Shown here: piece after piece, positions 24,093 to 32,073 of the stretch
Layout: every line of letters starts with the position of its first letter
Position numbering within the stretch: position 1 is the first letter of the stretch
Source of the DNA: Candidatus Poribacteria bacterium
Lineage (GTDB): Bacteria; Poribacteria; WGA-4E; WGA-3G
Length of the DNA: 64,000 nucleotides
Reading direction: 5' to 3'
NCBI GenBank assembly: GCA_028821605.1
Contig: JAPPFM010000032.1
Location: 68,002-132,001, forward strand
Program-made: the position numbers and the translations under genes
Notes under the pieces: model-generated
What the model was told of the DNA's origin: nothing
What the model saw: the letters and a program-made list of their open reading frames with translations, nothing else
Database searches by the model: none

Positions 24093-24950
24093 CTACCACA
24101 TTTCAACCCATTGCGCGAAGGGTGTCACGGGTTGTGTCTCGCTACGGATAACCCACTTGAAATCGGGGTCCTGCCAGTAAATTGTACCTGGATGATCTCC
24201 ATCACGGAGATAGCGGATGTCAATTGCCCAACGGATTTCCTTGCTGGTCGTGTGCGGTAGGGATCGGTGGAGCGTCAGATTGTGAAACACTAAGGCATCC
24301 CCTAATTCCATAGGGCACGTCACAACACGAGAGTCCTCAATAAGTTCGTCCATTACCTCAAGAAACTTCCCTTCCCGTTCTTCTGTGTGATGATTGACGA
24401 CACCTAATCGATGTGACCCTGCGACCACTTGTAAACAGCCGTTCGTTTCATCGACTGGCACCAGCGGTATCCATGCCGTCGGAATAAGCGAAGTTTCGCT
24501 GACTGTGCCGAAGTAGCCGCTATCCTGATGCCACGGGACGACGGTCAATTGTTGACCGGGAAGTTTCGGGCGCGCATTGAAGACGGGATGTCCGATGACA
24601 TCTGTCCCTGTCAGTTGCCCGATTGCATCCACAAGGCGCGGTGCGTGGTGCAGCTCGAAAATTTCAGATGTCGCAACTTGGTTACGCCAAGAACGACCGA
24701 AGCGGTTGGCGTGTTCACCGGCAACTTGCACAAATCGCGTTTCAAAAGGGAGTTCTGATCCTTCATCTTCGATAATCCCATCCTCTTTCAACTCGCGAAT
24801 TATGCCATCTACGACGCGAGCAAAACTATCTCGCACACCGTTGATAGCAGATTCCGGAACAACGTTTCTCAGTAGTAAGTATCCGTCATTTTCCCACTGA
24901 TCTATCTGTTCAGGCGATAGCGAAGTTACCTGTTTCTGATCTGTTTTCAT
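24093..24950 (-). CDS. phytanoyl-CoA dioxygenase (PhyH) family protein 1
   Basis: Fe(II)/2-oxoglutarate-dependent oxygenase of the PhyH family. The facial triad is visible: H141 and D143 (PWHQDSG) and distal H228 (FHNLTLHRS), with R240 suited to bind 2-oxoglutarate. GCLQVVAGSH is the usual family segment. Substrate unknown; in these bacteria such enzymes are numerous and act on small molecules rather than phytanoyl-CoA. It converges with the TonB receptor gene and is divergent from the dimethylformamidase-like gene. Confidence 0.9.
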   Translation of the reverse strand: MKTDQKQVTSLSPEQIDQWENDGYLLLRNVVPESAINGVRDSFARVVDGIIRELKEDGIIEDEGSELPFETRFVQVAGEHANRFGRSWRNQVATSEIFELHHAPRLVDAIGQLTGTDVIGHPVFNARPKLPGQQLTVVPWHQDSGYFGTVSETSLIPTAWIPLVPVDETNGCLQVVAGSHRLGVVNHHTEEREGKFLEVMDELIEDSRVVTCPMELGDALVFHNLTLHRSLPHTTSKEIRWAIDIRYLRDGDHPGTIYWQDPDFKWVIRSETQPVTPFAQWVEMW

Positions 24951-25038
24951 TTTTTTACTACTCTACTATTCTTAAAATTTGGACAATTTTGAAAATTAAG
25001 ATGACAAAAACCGAAAAGATTGTAAAAATAATAGCATA

Positions 25039-25057
25039 TTTGACAAAAAGTGTCAAA
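25039..25057. promoter_or_regulatory. palindrome in a divergent promoter region
   Basis: TTTGACA - 5 bases - TGTCAAA, a perfect 7-bp inverted repeat midway between the divergent PhyH (24950) and dimethylformamidase-like (25125) starts; a further TTGACA follows at 25065. Candidate operator for a shared regulator. Confidence 0.45.
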
Positions 25058-25124
25058 AATAAGCTTGACAGGATTGAGGTCCCGTTCGGAAAATGATCGG
25101 CTACACATCAAAGGAGAACACATA

Positions 25125-26498
25125 ATGGCAACTTTAACGCAAACCGAAAACCAGATCAGACCGTTGTATATTGATGGATACACCCATCAGCTCAGTTATG
25201 CACCCGGTGAGGAGATTGCGTTTCACATCTCAACGAGTGCAGAAAACTATTCGCTTGAGATTGCTCGTATCGGCGCAACACGCGAAGTCGTCTGGCGACA
25301 AGATGGACTTCTGGGTGAAGCACAACCGATTCCCGCAGATGCGTCATCGCAGGGATGTGGATGGTTACCCGTTTTTACCCTTGAGGTCCCTGAATCGTGG
25401 CAGAGCGGTTATTATGAAGGCACACTCCGCGCAACAGACGGTGGTGGTGACGTTGTCTATCGGAATCATCGCACAGCTGAAAGTACACTCTTCTTTATTG
25501 TCCGTCCTGCGAAACCAGGAGTAAATACGCCTATTCTACTTCAGCTCTCTACCAACACCTATAACGCATACAACAACTGGGGTGGCTTCAGTCTTTACGG
25601 GTATCATGGCGCAAGTAAGATTCAGGGGAACCGCGTTTCGTTTGACCGACCCACTCGCGGCATTTTTAGTAATTGGGAATCGGCTTTTGTTGTCTGGGCG
25701 GAACAGAATGGGTATACGCTTGATTACGCTGCGAACTCCGATTTAGAATTCCACCCTGAAATGTTGGAACACTATAAACTTGTACTGAGTGTCGGGCATG
25801 ATGAATACTGGTCTGCTCCGATGCGTGACAGTCTTGAAGCGTTTATTGCAAACGGCGGGAACGCTGCCTTTTTTAGTGGGAATTCCGTTTGCTGGCAGGT
25901 CCGTTCTGAAGATAACGGCAGAGCACTCGTCTGCTGGAAGCAAACCTACAATCAAGATCCAGTCTACAAGACTGATGACTATAGGACCCTCAGTACGCTG
26001 TGGAGCCACTATCTGGTGGGTCGTCCTGAAAATGAATTGACCGGTGTCGGTTTCCTTCAAGGCGGTTATCACTTGAGCCATGGACAGTTTATGGATGGTG
26101 CCGGGGAATATACTGTCCATCGTCCAGAGCATTGGGTATTTGAAGGCACGGACCTCGCACGAAATGATGCCTTTGGTGGAGAAAATACCATTGTCGGCTA
26201 CGAATGCGACGGATGCGAGTGGACCCTTGTGGATGGCTTGCCGGTCCCGACCTATCGCGATGGCACCCCTGAAAACTTCACAATCCTTGCAACGGCTCCC
26301 GTCCGCTGGCATCCTGATGATTGTGAATGGTACGAACGCTGGGAAAGAGGAAGAACCGGTGCTGCAACGATGGGTATTTACACACAGGGCGGGACGGTCT
26401 TTACTGCTGCCACAACCGATTGGTCGCACGGATTGGCGGGTGGCGATCCAGTGGTTGAGCGGATTACCCATAACGTTCTGCAACGCCTAATGAATTGA
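25125..26498 (+). CDS. N,N-dimethylformamidase beta-subunit-like protein
   Basis: The start is at ATG 25125 behind AAAGGAG; the longer in-frame ORF from 25050 would overlap the palindrome. The sequence PGEEIAFHISTSAENYSLEIARIG, then PILLQLSTNTYNAYNNWGG, FDRPTRGIFSNWE, YKLVLSVGHDEYWS and GGNAAFFSGNSVCWQVR is characteristic of the large C-terminal domain of the dimethylformamidase large subunit family. Known members hydrolyse N,N-dimethylformamide; most family relatives are uncharacterised and probably act on other amides or glycans. No small subunit gene is adjacent, so DMF hydrolysis is unlikely. Its N-terminal ~130 residues form a beta-sandwich-like region. Confidence 0.8.
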   Translation: MATLTQTENQIRPLYIDGYTHQLSYAPGEEIAFHISTSAENYSLEIARIGATREVVWRQDGLLGEAQPIPADASSQGCGWLPVFTLEVPESWQSGYYEGTLRATDGGGDVVYRNHRTAESTLFFIVRPAKPGVNTPILLQLSTNTYNAYNNWGGFSLYGYHGASKIQGNRVSFDRPTRGIFSNWESAFVVWAEQNGYTLDYAANSDLEFHPEMLEHYKLVLSVGHDEYWSAPMRDSLEAFIANGGNAAFFSGNSVCWQVRSEDNGRALVCWKQTYNQDPVYKTDDYRTLSTLWSHYLVGRPENELTGVGFLQGGYHLSHGQFMDGAGEYTVHRPEHWVFEGTDLARNDAFGGENTIVGYECDGCEWTLVDGLPVPTYRDGTPENFTILATAPVRWHPDDCEWYERWERGRTGAATMGIYTQGGTVFTAATTDWSHGLAGGDPVVERITHNVLQRLMN

Positions 26499-26513
26499 TA
26501 GACTTTCTTTATG

Positions 26514-26542
26514 TTGCAAACCTCGTGATTATGTGCTATGCT
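26514..26542 (+). promoter_or_regulatory. promoter giving a leaderless radical SAM mRNA
   Basis: TTGCAA (26514-26519), 17-bp spacer, TATGCT (26537-26542). The expected start point is at about 26549-26550, which is the ATG chosen for the gene; there is no Shine-Dalgarno. Confidence 0.6.
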
Positions 26543-26549
26543 ATTGAGC

Positions 26550-27950
26550 ATGGAAACGGAAACGCGAATCCCCTCAACTATGCACGCCCCCGGCGCAGTC
26601 CTCTTAATCTCCTGCTACGAACTTGGACACCGCCCCGCAGGACTTACGCGTCCACTCCGCGCTCTTGAGGTAGCGGGATTCGTCCCTGACGTAATTGATA
26701 TTGCCGTTGAACCGCTGGACGTTGAAAAAGTCAAACGCGCACGATTTATCGGCATCTCGGTCCCGATGCACACAGCACTGCGACTCGGTGTTCACACGGT
26801 GCAGCGTATTCGACAAATCAAATCGGATGTTTTGATATGTATGTATGGACTTTACGCGACACTCAACGCCGATTATCTACTTTCACAAGGTGTCGATTTT
26901 TGCATCGGTCGCGAAGCGTCAACGCAACTCGTTGAGTTGGTGAAATCCCTTGTAAAGAAAGAGCAAGTTAAGGGACAGGCCGCCGGTTTCCATGCTGCGA
27001 AACTACCGCCGTTAGAGGTATATGCCCAGTTTGAAGACAACGGCGAAACGCGAACCGTTGGGTATACCGAGACAACGCACGGATGCAAGCATCTCTGTAC
27101 GCACTGCCCTATACCACCTGTTTATAAAGGTAGGTTTTTTGCAGTGAAGCGGGAAACAGTGTTGGGTGAAATTCAGAAACAGGTGGCTGAAGGTGCTACG
27201 CATATTACGTTCGGCGATCCCGATTTCCTCAACGGACCGCTGCACGGGCTACGTATCCTCCGCGCAATGCACGAGACTTATCCGAACCTCACCTTTGATT
27301 TTACAACGAAGATTGAGCACATTCTGAAACATAGAGAATATTTCTCTGAATTCGCCGAACTCGGATGTCGATTTGTTATCTCTGCCGTTGAAGCACTAAG
27401 TGAACCGGTGTTAACGATCTTGGAGAAACACCACACACGCGCCGATGTTGAAGCCGCAATTGACATCGTTCACGGAGCCGGTATCGCTCTCCGGCCCACT
27501 TGGGTGCCGTTTACGCCGTGGACAACCTTAGACGACTATCTTGATATTCTCCAGTTTGTTGATACGCATCGTCTTGTCTATCACGTTGATCCGGTGCAGT
27601 ATGCCGTCCGGTTGCTAATTCCGCCCGGTTCATATTTGCTCAATCGTCCAGAGACGAAAACGCTTTCGCTGACACTCGATGAAACCTCTTTCAGTTACAC
27701 ATGGGCGCATCCGGATGCCCGGATGGATGGACTTCATAAAACGGTCAGTACCCTCGTTGAAAACGACGCGCGAACCGATGCGGATGCTTTGGAAACCTTT
27801 TATCGGATATGGGCACTTGCTGCTGATATACAGGGACAGGCTCCGCCAAAACGGAGGAAAGAGACACATCTGCCGGCACCACGAATCACCGAGGCGTGGT
27901 TCTGCTGAGCGGAACCCACCGAGGGGCAGTTTGCCCCAATACATGTTTAA
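26550..27950 (+). CDS. CUAEP-tail radical SAM selenoprotein with B12-binding-like N-terminus
   Basis: Generates a 5'-deoxyadenosyl radical: the 4Fe-4S motif is CKHLCTHC (C-x3-C-x2-C; about residues 179-186 from ATG 26550). The N-terminal ~130 residues resemble a cobalamin-binding Rossmann domain but lack a clear DxHxxG motif. A standard reading stops at TGA 27906-27908 directly after Cys; reading it as selenocysteine gives C-U-A-E-P, the signature tail of a described family of radical SAM (seleno)proteins, and continues to TAA 27948-27950. A SECIS-like hairpin follows at 27923-27937. No function is established for the family. Downstream DUF169 and SDR genes may belong to the same pathway. Confidence 0.85.
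27923..27937 (+). promoter_or_regulatory. bacterial SECIS-like hairpin for selenocysteine insertion
   Basis: GGGGCA-GTT-TGCCCC: six perfect pairs with a three-base loop opening with G, starting 15 bases after the in-frame TGA at 27906. Distance and loop match what SelB recognises in bacterial selenoprotein mRNAs. Confidence 0.7.
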
Positions 27951-27974
27951 GATTGACCTTCATACCGAACGCCA

Positions 27975-28000
27975 TCTAACCGAACCGTAAGGAAAGTTGG
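27975..28000 (+). repeat. recurring leader element, copy 2 (core only)
   Basis: Core TCTAACCGAACCGTAAGGAA, preceded by CTTCATAC as in copy 3. No good gene starts behind this copy; ATG codons at 28002 and 28005 open only very short or overlapping frames. Confidence 0.65.
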
Positions 28001-28059
28001 ATGTATGTTAGCCAGAGTGCGTAAGTCCGACCGGGGTCCCCACCCGTTACTGGGAAGGG

Positions 28060-28135
28060 GCGGGTGGACTGGCTATACGGAGAGTGATCTTCATACTAAG
28101 TTTCATCTAACCGAACCGCAAGGAAAATTAAAAAG
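28060..28135 (+). repeat. recurring leader element, copy 3
   Basis: GGCTATACGGAGAG block followed by CTTCATAC and core TCTAACCGAACCGCAAGGAA then AATTAAAAAG, ending exactly at the DUF169 start codon; its AAGGA serves as the ribosome site. A separate 7-bp stem CCACCCG/CGGGTGG (28040-28067) lies at its 5' edge. Confidence 0.75.
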
Positions 28136-28822
28136 ATGTCAGAACAATTACAAGAGTTACTCAGATTGGAAACTACCCCTGTCGCGGTAACATTTCATGA
28201 TGCACAACCGGATGGTGTTTCCCGTGTAGAAAAGGTTGAAGCCTCCGGTTGTACTTATTGGCGACGCGCAGCGGAAGGTAAAACCTTCTATACCGAAGCC
28301 TCCGACCATTACAATTGCCCAATCGGGTGTTATACACACAACGTTGAGTTACCGGATGCACAGATGGAAGAACTCGAAAGCACTCTCGGACTGATGGGAG
28401 AACTCGGCTATATTACTATGGAAGAAGTCCCCAGTATTCCAACACGCGAAACCTCTTTCAAAAGTGCAGTCTACGCTCCTTTAGCAGATGCGACAGGTAC
28501 CCCTGATGTCGTCATCATCTCCGGCACGCCGAGACAAATGATGCTCTTAACAGAAGCCGCAACCGCTGCTGGCATCGGTACTGAAAACGGGGTCATGGGA
28601 CGACCAACGTGTGCAGTCATCCCCGCTGTTATACAAGGTGGACGGAGTGTGAGCAGCTTGGGGTGTATCGGTAACCGCGTGTATACAGCACTTTCCGACG
28701 ATGACTTCTACTTTGCCTTCTCCGGTGAGCACGTTGATATACTCGTCGAAAAGCTGGAGACAATTGTGAATGCGAATCGTGCGTTAGAGGAATATCACCA
28801 GCAACGCCAATCGGAGATTTGA
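28136..28822 (+). CDS. DUF169 family protein
   Basis: 228 residues, opening LLRLETTPVAVTF, a typical DUF169 start. Five cysteines stand in conserved-looking settings: GCTYWRRA (C39), NCPIGCYTH (C61, C65), GRPTCAVIP (C159) and LGCIGNRVY (C177), suggesting metal or Fe-S/haem binding. The family occurs widely in anaerobes and methanogens without an established function. It lies 185 bases behind the radical SAM selenoprotein and immediately before an SDR (ends 5 bases before that ATG), so a joint role in cofactor or metabolite modification is plausible but inferred. Confidence 0.85.
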   Translation: MSEQLQELLRLETTPVAVTFHDAQPDGVSRVEKVEASGCTYWRRAAEGKTFYTEASDHYNCPIGCYTHNVELPDAQMEELESTLGLMGELGYITMEEVPSIPTRETSFKSAVYAPLADATGTPDVVIISGTPRQMMLLTEAATAAGIGTENGVMGRPTCAVIPAVIQGGRSVSSLGCIGNRVYTALSDDDFYFAFSGEHVDILVEKLETIVNANRALEEYHQQRQSEI

Positions 28823-28827
28823 ACGTC

Positions 28828-29637
28828 ATGCAAAAGGTTGCCGTTATTACTGGCGCAGCGAGCGGCATCGGGCGCGGACTGGCGGAACGGTTCGCAGCAG
28901 AAGGTATGAGGGTCGTCATTACTGATGTTGAAGAAGAACCGTTAGCCGGACTTGAGGTGGATTTAAAGGCTAAAGGTGCGACCGTTCTTGCTGTTAGGAC
29001 GGATGTCTCAAATGCCGCCGAGGTTGAAAACCTTGCCGCGCGGACACTGGACACTTTCGGCGCGGTGCATATCCTCTGCAACAATGCTGGCGTTGTCTGT
29101 AGTCGTCCGATTTGGGAGCATACCCTTGCCGATTGGGAATGGGTGTTGGGTGTTAACCTGTGGGGCGTGATTCACGGTATCCGCTCTTTTGTGCCACCCA
29201 TGCTCGCACAAGGGGACGCATGCCATATTGTGAATACGGCTTCTATCTTGGGTTTAGTGGGAGGTAGTGGCGAAGGCATCTATAAGGTGAGTAAACACGG
29301 TGTTGTCGTACTTTCAGAAACCCTCGCCGATGAATTGGCACAGAAGGGTGCTAATATTCAGGTGCATGTACTTTGCCCCGGATGGGTTCGCACAGGTATT
29401 CTGGATTCCGCCCGGAACCGTTCGGACACATTACAAAATCCGAAAGCGGAAACACCCCCGCGTCAGGAAACTATCGGTGGTTCTCGAAACGTACGCGCCG
29501 AGATGGAGGCGGGGATGTCACCCGCAGAAGTAGCGGAGCATGTCTACAACGCTATCCAAAACGGCACCTTCTATATTCACACACATCCTGAGCACAAAGC
29601 GTGGATTCGCGAGCGTATGGAGCGTATCCTTGAATAG
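28828..29637 (+). CDS. short-chain dehydrogenase/reductase
   Basis: Classical SDR: TGAASGIG (residues 8-15), NNAG (85-88), catalytic S139, Y152 and K156 (IYKVSKHG). The tail AEVAEHVYNAIQNGTFYIHTHPEHKAWIRERMERI is typical of a common bacterial SDR subgroup. ATG 28828 with GGAG upstream is preferred to TTG 28819. Translationally close to DUF169 upstream, so probably in one transcript with it and perhaps the selenoprotein. Substrate unknown. Confidence 0.9.
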   Translation: MQKVAVITGAASGIGRGLAERFAAEGMRVVITDVEEEPLAGLEVDLKAKGATVLAVRTDVSNAAEVENLAARTLDTFGAVHILCNNAGVVCSRPIWEHTLADWEWVLGVNLWGVIHGIRSFVPPMLAQGDACHIVNTASILGLVGGSGEGIYKVSKHGVVVLSETLADELAQKGANIQVHVLCPGWVRTGILDSARNRSDTLQNPKAETPPRQETIGGSRNVRAEMEAGMSPAEVAEHVYNAIQNGTFYIHTHPEHKAWIRERMERILE

Positions 29638-29643
29638 CCTTGC

Positions 29644-30726
29644 CTAAGTCAAATCCAGCACACTCCGTGCGACTTCACCCCTTGCCAAAGCCTCAAATGC
29701 ATCGTTAATCCCTTCTAAGGGGTAGGTGCGCGTGACAAGTTCGTCCAGTTTGAGTTGTCCGCCTTTATAGAGCGAGACCAAACGTGGGAAGTCCACATGT
29801 GGGCGCGCAGTCCCATACATCGAACCGATAACCATCTTCTCCGGCATCAGCATCCGTGCGTCGAATTCGACAGGAGTGTTCTCCGGTGCGTGTCCGACGA
29901 AAACAGTCAGGCCTCTGCTCCGTGTGCAGAGAATCGCTTGCCGGAACGTTTCACCGATCAACCCGATTGCCTCAAACGCATAGTGGACCCCACGTCCATT
30001 CGTAATCTCCCTAATCTGTTCTACCGGATCCCCTTCGGAAGCGTTAACGGTATGGGTAGCACCGAACTGCCTGCCGAGTTCAAGTTTGTTGTCGAGGACA
30101 TCGACGGCGATAATCGGTTCACCACCAGAAAGGGCAGCACCTTGGATACAATTGAGTCCGACCCCGCCACATCCGAAGATAGCGACTGAACTGCCGGGCG
30201 CGACTTGTGCCGTATTAATAGCCGCACCAACACCCGTCATTACACCACACCCGATGAGCGCGGCTTGGGCAAATGGCATGTCCCTATCAATCGGAATGAC
30301 GGCATCTTGTGGGACAAGTGTTTCGGTGCCGAAGGTCCCTAATCCGGACATCTGATCGATCTCTCGTCCACTCAATTTTATAGCAGGTCTACCTGATCCG
30401 TCGGCAGGAAGTGCACACAAATTCGGATATCCCTTCTGACACATCTCACAGTATCCACAATTCCTTTTCCATGAAAGGATAACATGATCGCCGACTTGAA
30501 CTTGGGTTACATCGCTCCCGATCTCTTCTACAACACCCGCCCCTTCATGCCCCAGGATAACAGGTAACCTGACGAAGGGCCAATCTCCCTTAACGACGTG
30601 CCAATCGGAGTGGCAAACGCCGCTGGCCACCAATCGCACCCGTACCTGATTTGCACTTGGACGAGGTAGGTCAAACTCTTCAATTTTTAAATGCGTGTCG
30701 GTTTCGTATAATACTGCAGCTTTCAT
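29644..30726 (-). CDS. zinc-dependent alcohol dehydrogenase (medium-chain)
   Basis: Medium-chain dehydrogenase/reductase. Catalytic zinc ligands are C38, H60 (GHEG) and C160 (GCGVMTG); the structural zinc site is C90, C93, C96 and C104. The NAD-binding loop is FGCGGVG (184-190) with D204-type acidic end (IIAVDV), favouring NAD. The layout resembles class III and aryl/aldehyde-type Zn-ADHs. GGAGGA precedes the ATG. It converges with the SDR gene (gap 6 bases) and stands alone. Confidence 0.9.
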   Translation of the reverse strand: MKAAVLYETDTHLKIEEFDLPRPSANQVRVRLVASGVCHSDWHVVKGDWPFVRLPVILGHEGAGVVEEIGSDVTQVQVGDHVILSWKRNCGYCEMCQKGYPNLCALPADGSGRPAIKLSGREIDQMSGLGTFGTETLVPQDAVIPIDRDMPFAQAALIGCGVMTGVGAAINTAQVAPGSSVAIFGCGGVGLNCIQGAALSGGEPIIAVDVLDNKLELGRQFGATHTVNASEGDPVEQIREITNGRGVHYAFEAIGLIGETFRQAILCTRSRGLTVFVGHAPENTPVEFDARMLMPEKMVIGSMYGTARPHVDFPRLVSLYKGGQLKLDELVTRTYPLEGINDAFEALARGEVARSVLDLT

Positions 30727-30762
30727 GGGGTTCCTCCGAAGTTTTATATGGCGAGATCCAAT

Positions 30763-31314
30763 CTACTTTCGCTGAAAATAGAGGTTGTCCTGAAGGAAAG
30801 GGATTAAAGCAAAAGTTATTGCTTGTGTGTAATTTTGGAGTCTATCTATTTCTCCGTTTGTAAAGAATCCGCTCGCACTCTGTTTCTCTTTTGTATTGGA
30901 ATCTTGTGTGAGTTCGTCAATAATGTGTGCTAATTCAATTCCCGCCAAAAGTTTTTCTACCATCCAGTCAGGCAATTCGTACAATCCACTCGTGCTGAAA
31001 CTGTCTCGGTGCTGCACATCCAATATATGGATGACGGTAAATTGAAACCATCTCTTGTGCAGTTGAATGACTCCGCCTTCGATGCCGACAAAGAAATTGG
31101 CATTGAGGTGCTGTTCGTCGTTGATGCGCTTTGCGTGTTCCGCACGATTCTTGGCACCTGTGAATGTGTCTTCATTGAAGGGCTGGACGGAAACGCCGGA
31201 ATCGACACGTAATCCTTTGATCTCCACAGGTTTGAAAAATTTGGAAAAACTTTGTCTCGTACTCTCAATTTTTACTTTGTTTTCTGAACCGATTAAGACT
31301 TTAGTGGGTATCAT
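30763..31314 (-). CDS. yjjX: inosine/xanthosine triphosphatase (YjjX/DUF84 family)
   Basis: House-cleaning nucleotidase that hydrolyses non-canonical purine nucleoside triphosphates. Residues SENKVKIESTRQSF, VDSGVSVQPFNEDTFTGAKNRAEHAK and FFVGIEGGV follow the YjjX pattern, and GFFTNGEIDRLQNYTQAITFALIPF matches its C-terminal part. The start at ATG 31314 (MIPTKV) coincides with the predicted transcription start, so translation is probably leaderless. Length of about 183 residues is normal. Confidence 0.85.
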   Translation of the reverse strand: MIPTKVLIGSENKVKIESTRQSFSKFFKPVEIKGLRVDSGVSVQPFNEDTFTGAKNRAEHAKRINDEQHLNANFFVGIEGGVIQLHKRWFQFTVIHILDVQHRDSFSTSGLYELPDWMVEKLLAGIELAHIIDELTQDSNTKEKQSASGFFTNGEIDRLQNYTQAITFALIPFLQDNLYFQRK

Positions 31315-31321
31315 AGGTATC

Positions 31322-31349
31322 ATTATATCACTTTTGGGAAAAGATACAA
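31322..31349 (-). promoter_or_regulatory. promoter giving a leaderless yjjX mRNA
   Basis: Minus strand TTGTAT (31349-31344), 16-bp spacer, TATAAT (31327-31322), seven bases before ATG 31314. Confidence 0.6.
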
Positions 31350-31362
31350 AGCGGATTTTAGA

Positions 31363-31392
31363 TTGACATCTGTCCGCTAAAAGCGGTATAAT
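31363..31392 (+). promoter_or_regulatory. promoter with operator-like palindrome in its spacer
   Basis: TTGACA (31363-31368), 18-bp spacer, TATAAT (31387-31392). The spacer contains CCGCT-AAA-AGCGG (31374-31386), a 5-bp inverted repeat abutting the -10 box, well placed for repression. Confidence 0.65.
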
Positions 31393-31461
31393 AAATGGGT
31401 AAAGCAGGTTTCTATGGGAATCTGTAAGTTGCCCTTAAAAATGTGAAAGAGGAGGATTGAT

Positions 31462-31980
31462 GTGTTTCGTTTTAACTTGCCTCGCAAGTTTATACTAAAA
31501 GGTCGGAGAATCGCGTTCGTCGGTGTCTGCGTTCTTTCTATGCTTTCGTGTGGGAGTGGCATGATTCAGAATTTTGAGGGCATCCAGCTCCAATCGGACC
31601 CGCGCGTTGACAGGATTGACCTACGGATTTATCTGGTTGACAAAAATGGAATACCACTGATATGGAACCAGAGCATTCTCAGTCCAAGTGTCGGTGTGAG
31701 TACAATCTCTGAGGCGGATTTTACCACCAGTGCCCAAGTTTACTCCATACGCAATGGGGTGCAACATAAGAAGGTCTACGATGGACGACTCCTTGACCTC
31801 CGTTGGTCGCAGGAACTCAATCGGCTGGATCGGCTCATGACTGCAGAGATTCCACGCTATTTGATAGACGAAGATCCAGAGCGCGATACGCATTTGGGGG
31901 TCATCACCGTTGAAATCCAGACTGAAAAACAGGGTCCTTTCTCGGATACCTTAGAAAGAACCGCCATCTACAAGTATTAA
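31462..31980 (+). CDS. hypothetical lipoprotein
   Basis: The start is GTG 31462 behind AGGAGGA; the overlapping ATG at 31460 is in another frame and closes after 12 codons. Signal peptide with lipobox MLSC (C30). The 140-residue mature part has alternating beta-type pattern (VDRIDLRIYLVDKNGIPLIWNQSI, LGVITVEIQTEKQGPF) consistent with a small beta-sandwich; no family is recognised. Downstream, past a heptamer-repeat fragment, lies an ABC-2 permease gene on the same strand, so the two may share a transcript. Confidence 0.7.
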   Translation: MFRFNLPRKFILKGRRIAFVGVCVLSMLSCGSGMIQNFEGIQLQSDPRVDRIDLRIYLVDKNGIPLIWNQSILSPSVGVSTISEADFTTSAQVYSIRNGVQHKKVYDGRLLDLRWSQELNRLDRLMTAEIPRYLIDEDPERDTHLGVITVEIQTEKQGPFSDTLERTAIYKY

Positions 31981-31986
31981 GATGGC

Positions 31987-32060
31987 TGTCAGTTATCGGT
32001 TACAAGAGGGTTCTGTTAGACGAGAGAAAACGCCCAAGCAAAAACACCTCTTAACTGAAA
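31987..32060. repeat. heptamer-repeat element fragment
   Basis: TGTCAG TTATCGG units (31987-31999) and, after 45 bases, CACCTCTTAACTGAAAAC (32042-32059), which parallels CATCTCTTAACTGATGAC in the element at 42626-42746. Probably a degraded member of the same intergenic family. Confidence 0.5.
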
Positions 32061-32073
32061 ACTACTAAAAAAT

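Noticed and set aside
25743-26483. 246-codon minus-strand ORF
   Set aside because: Antisense to the dimethylformamidase-like gene; no domain pattern.
28005-28190. 61-codon ORF behind leader-element copy 2
   Set aside because: It runs through a hairpin and leader element copy 3 into the DUF169 gene; no domain, and its existence follows from the repeat.
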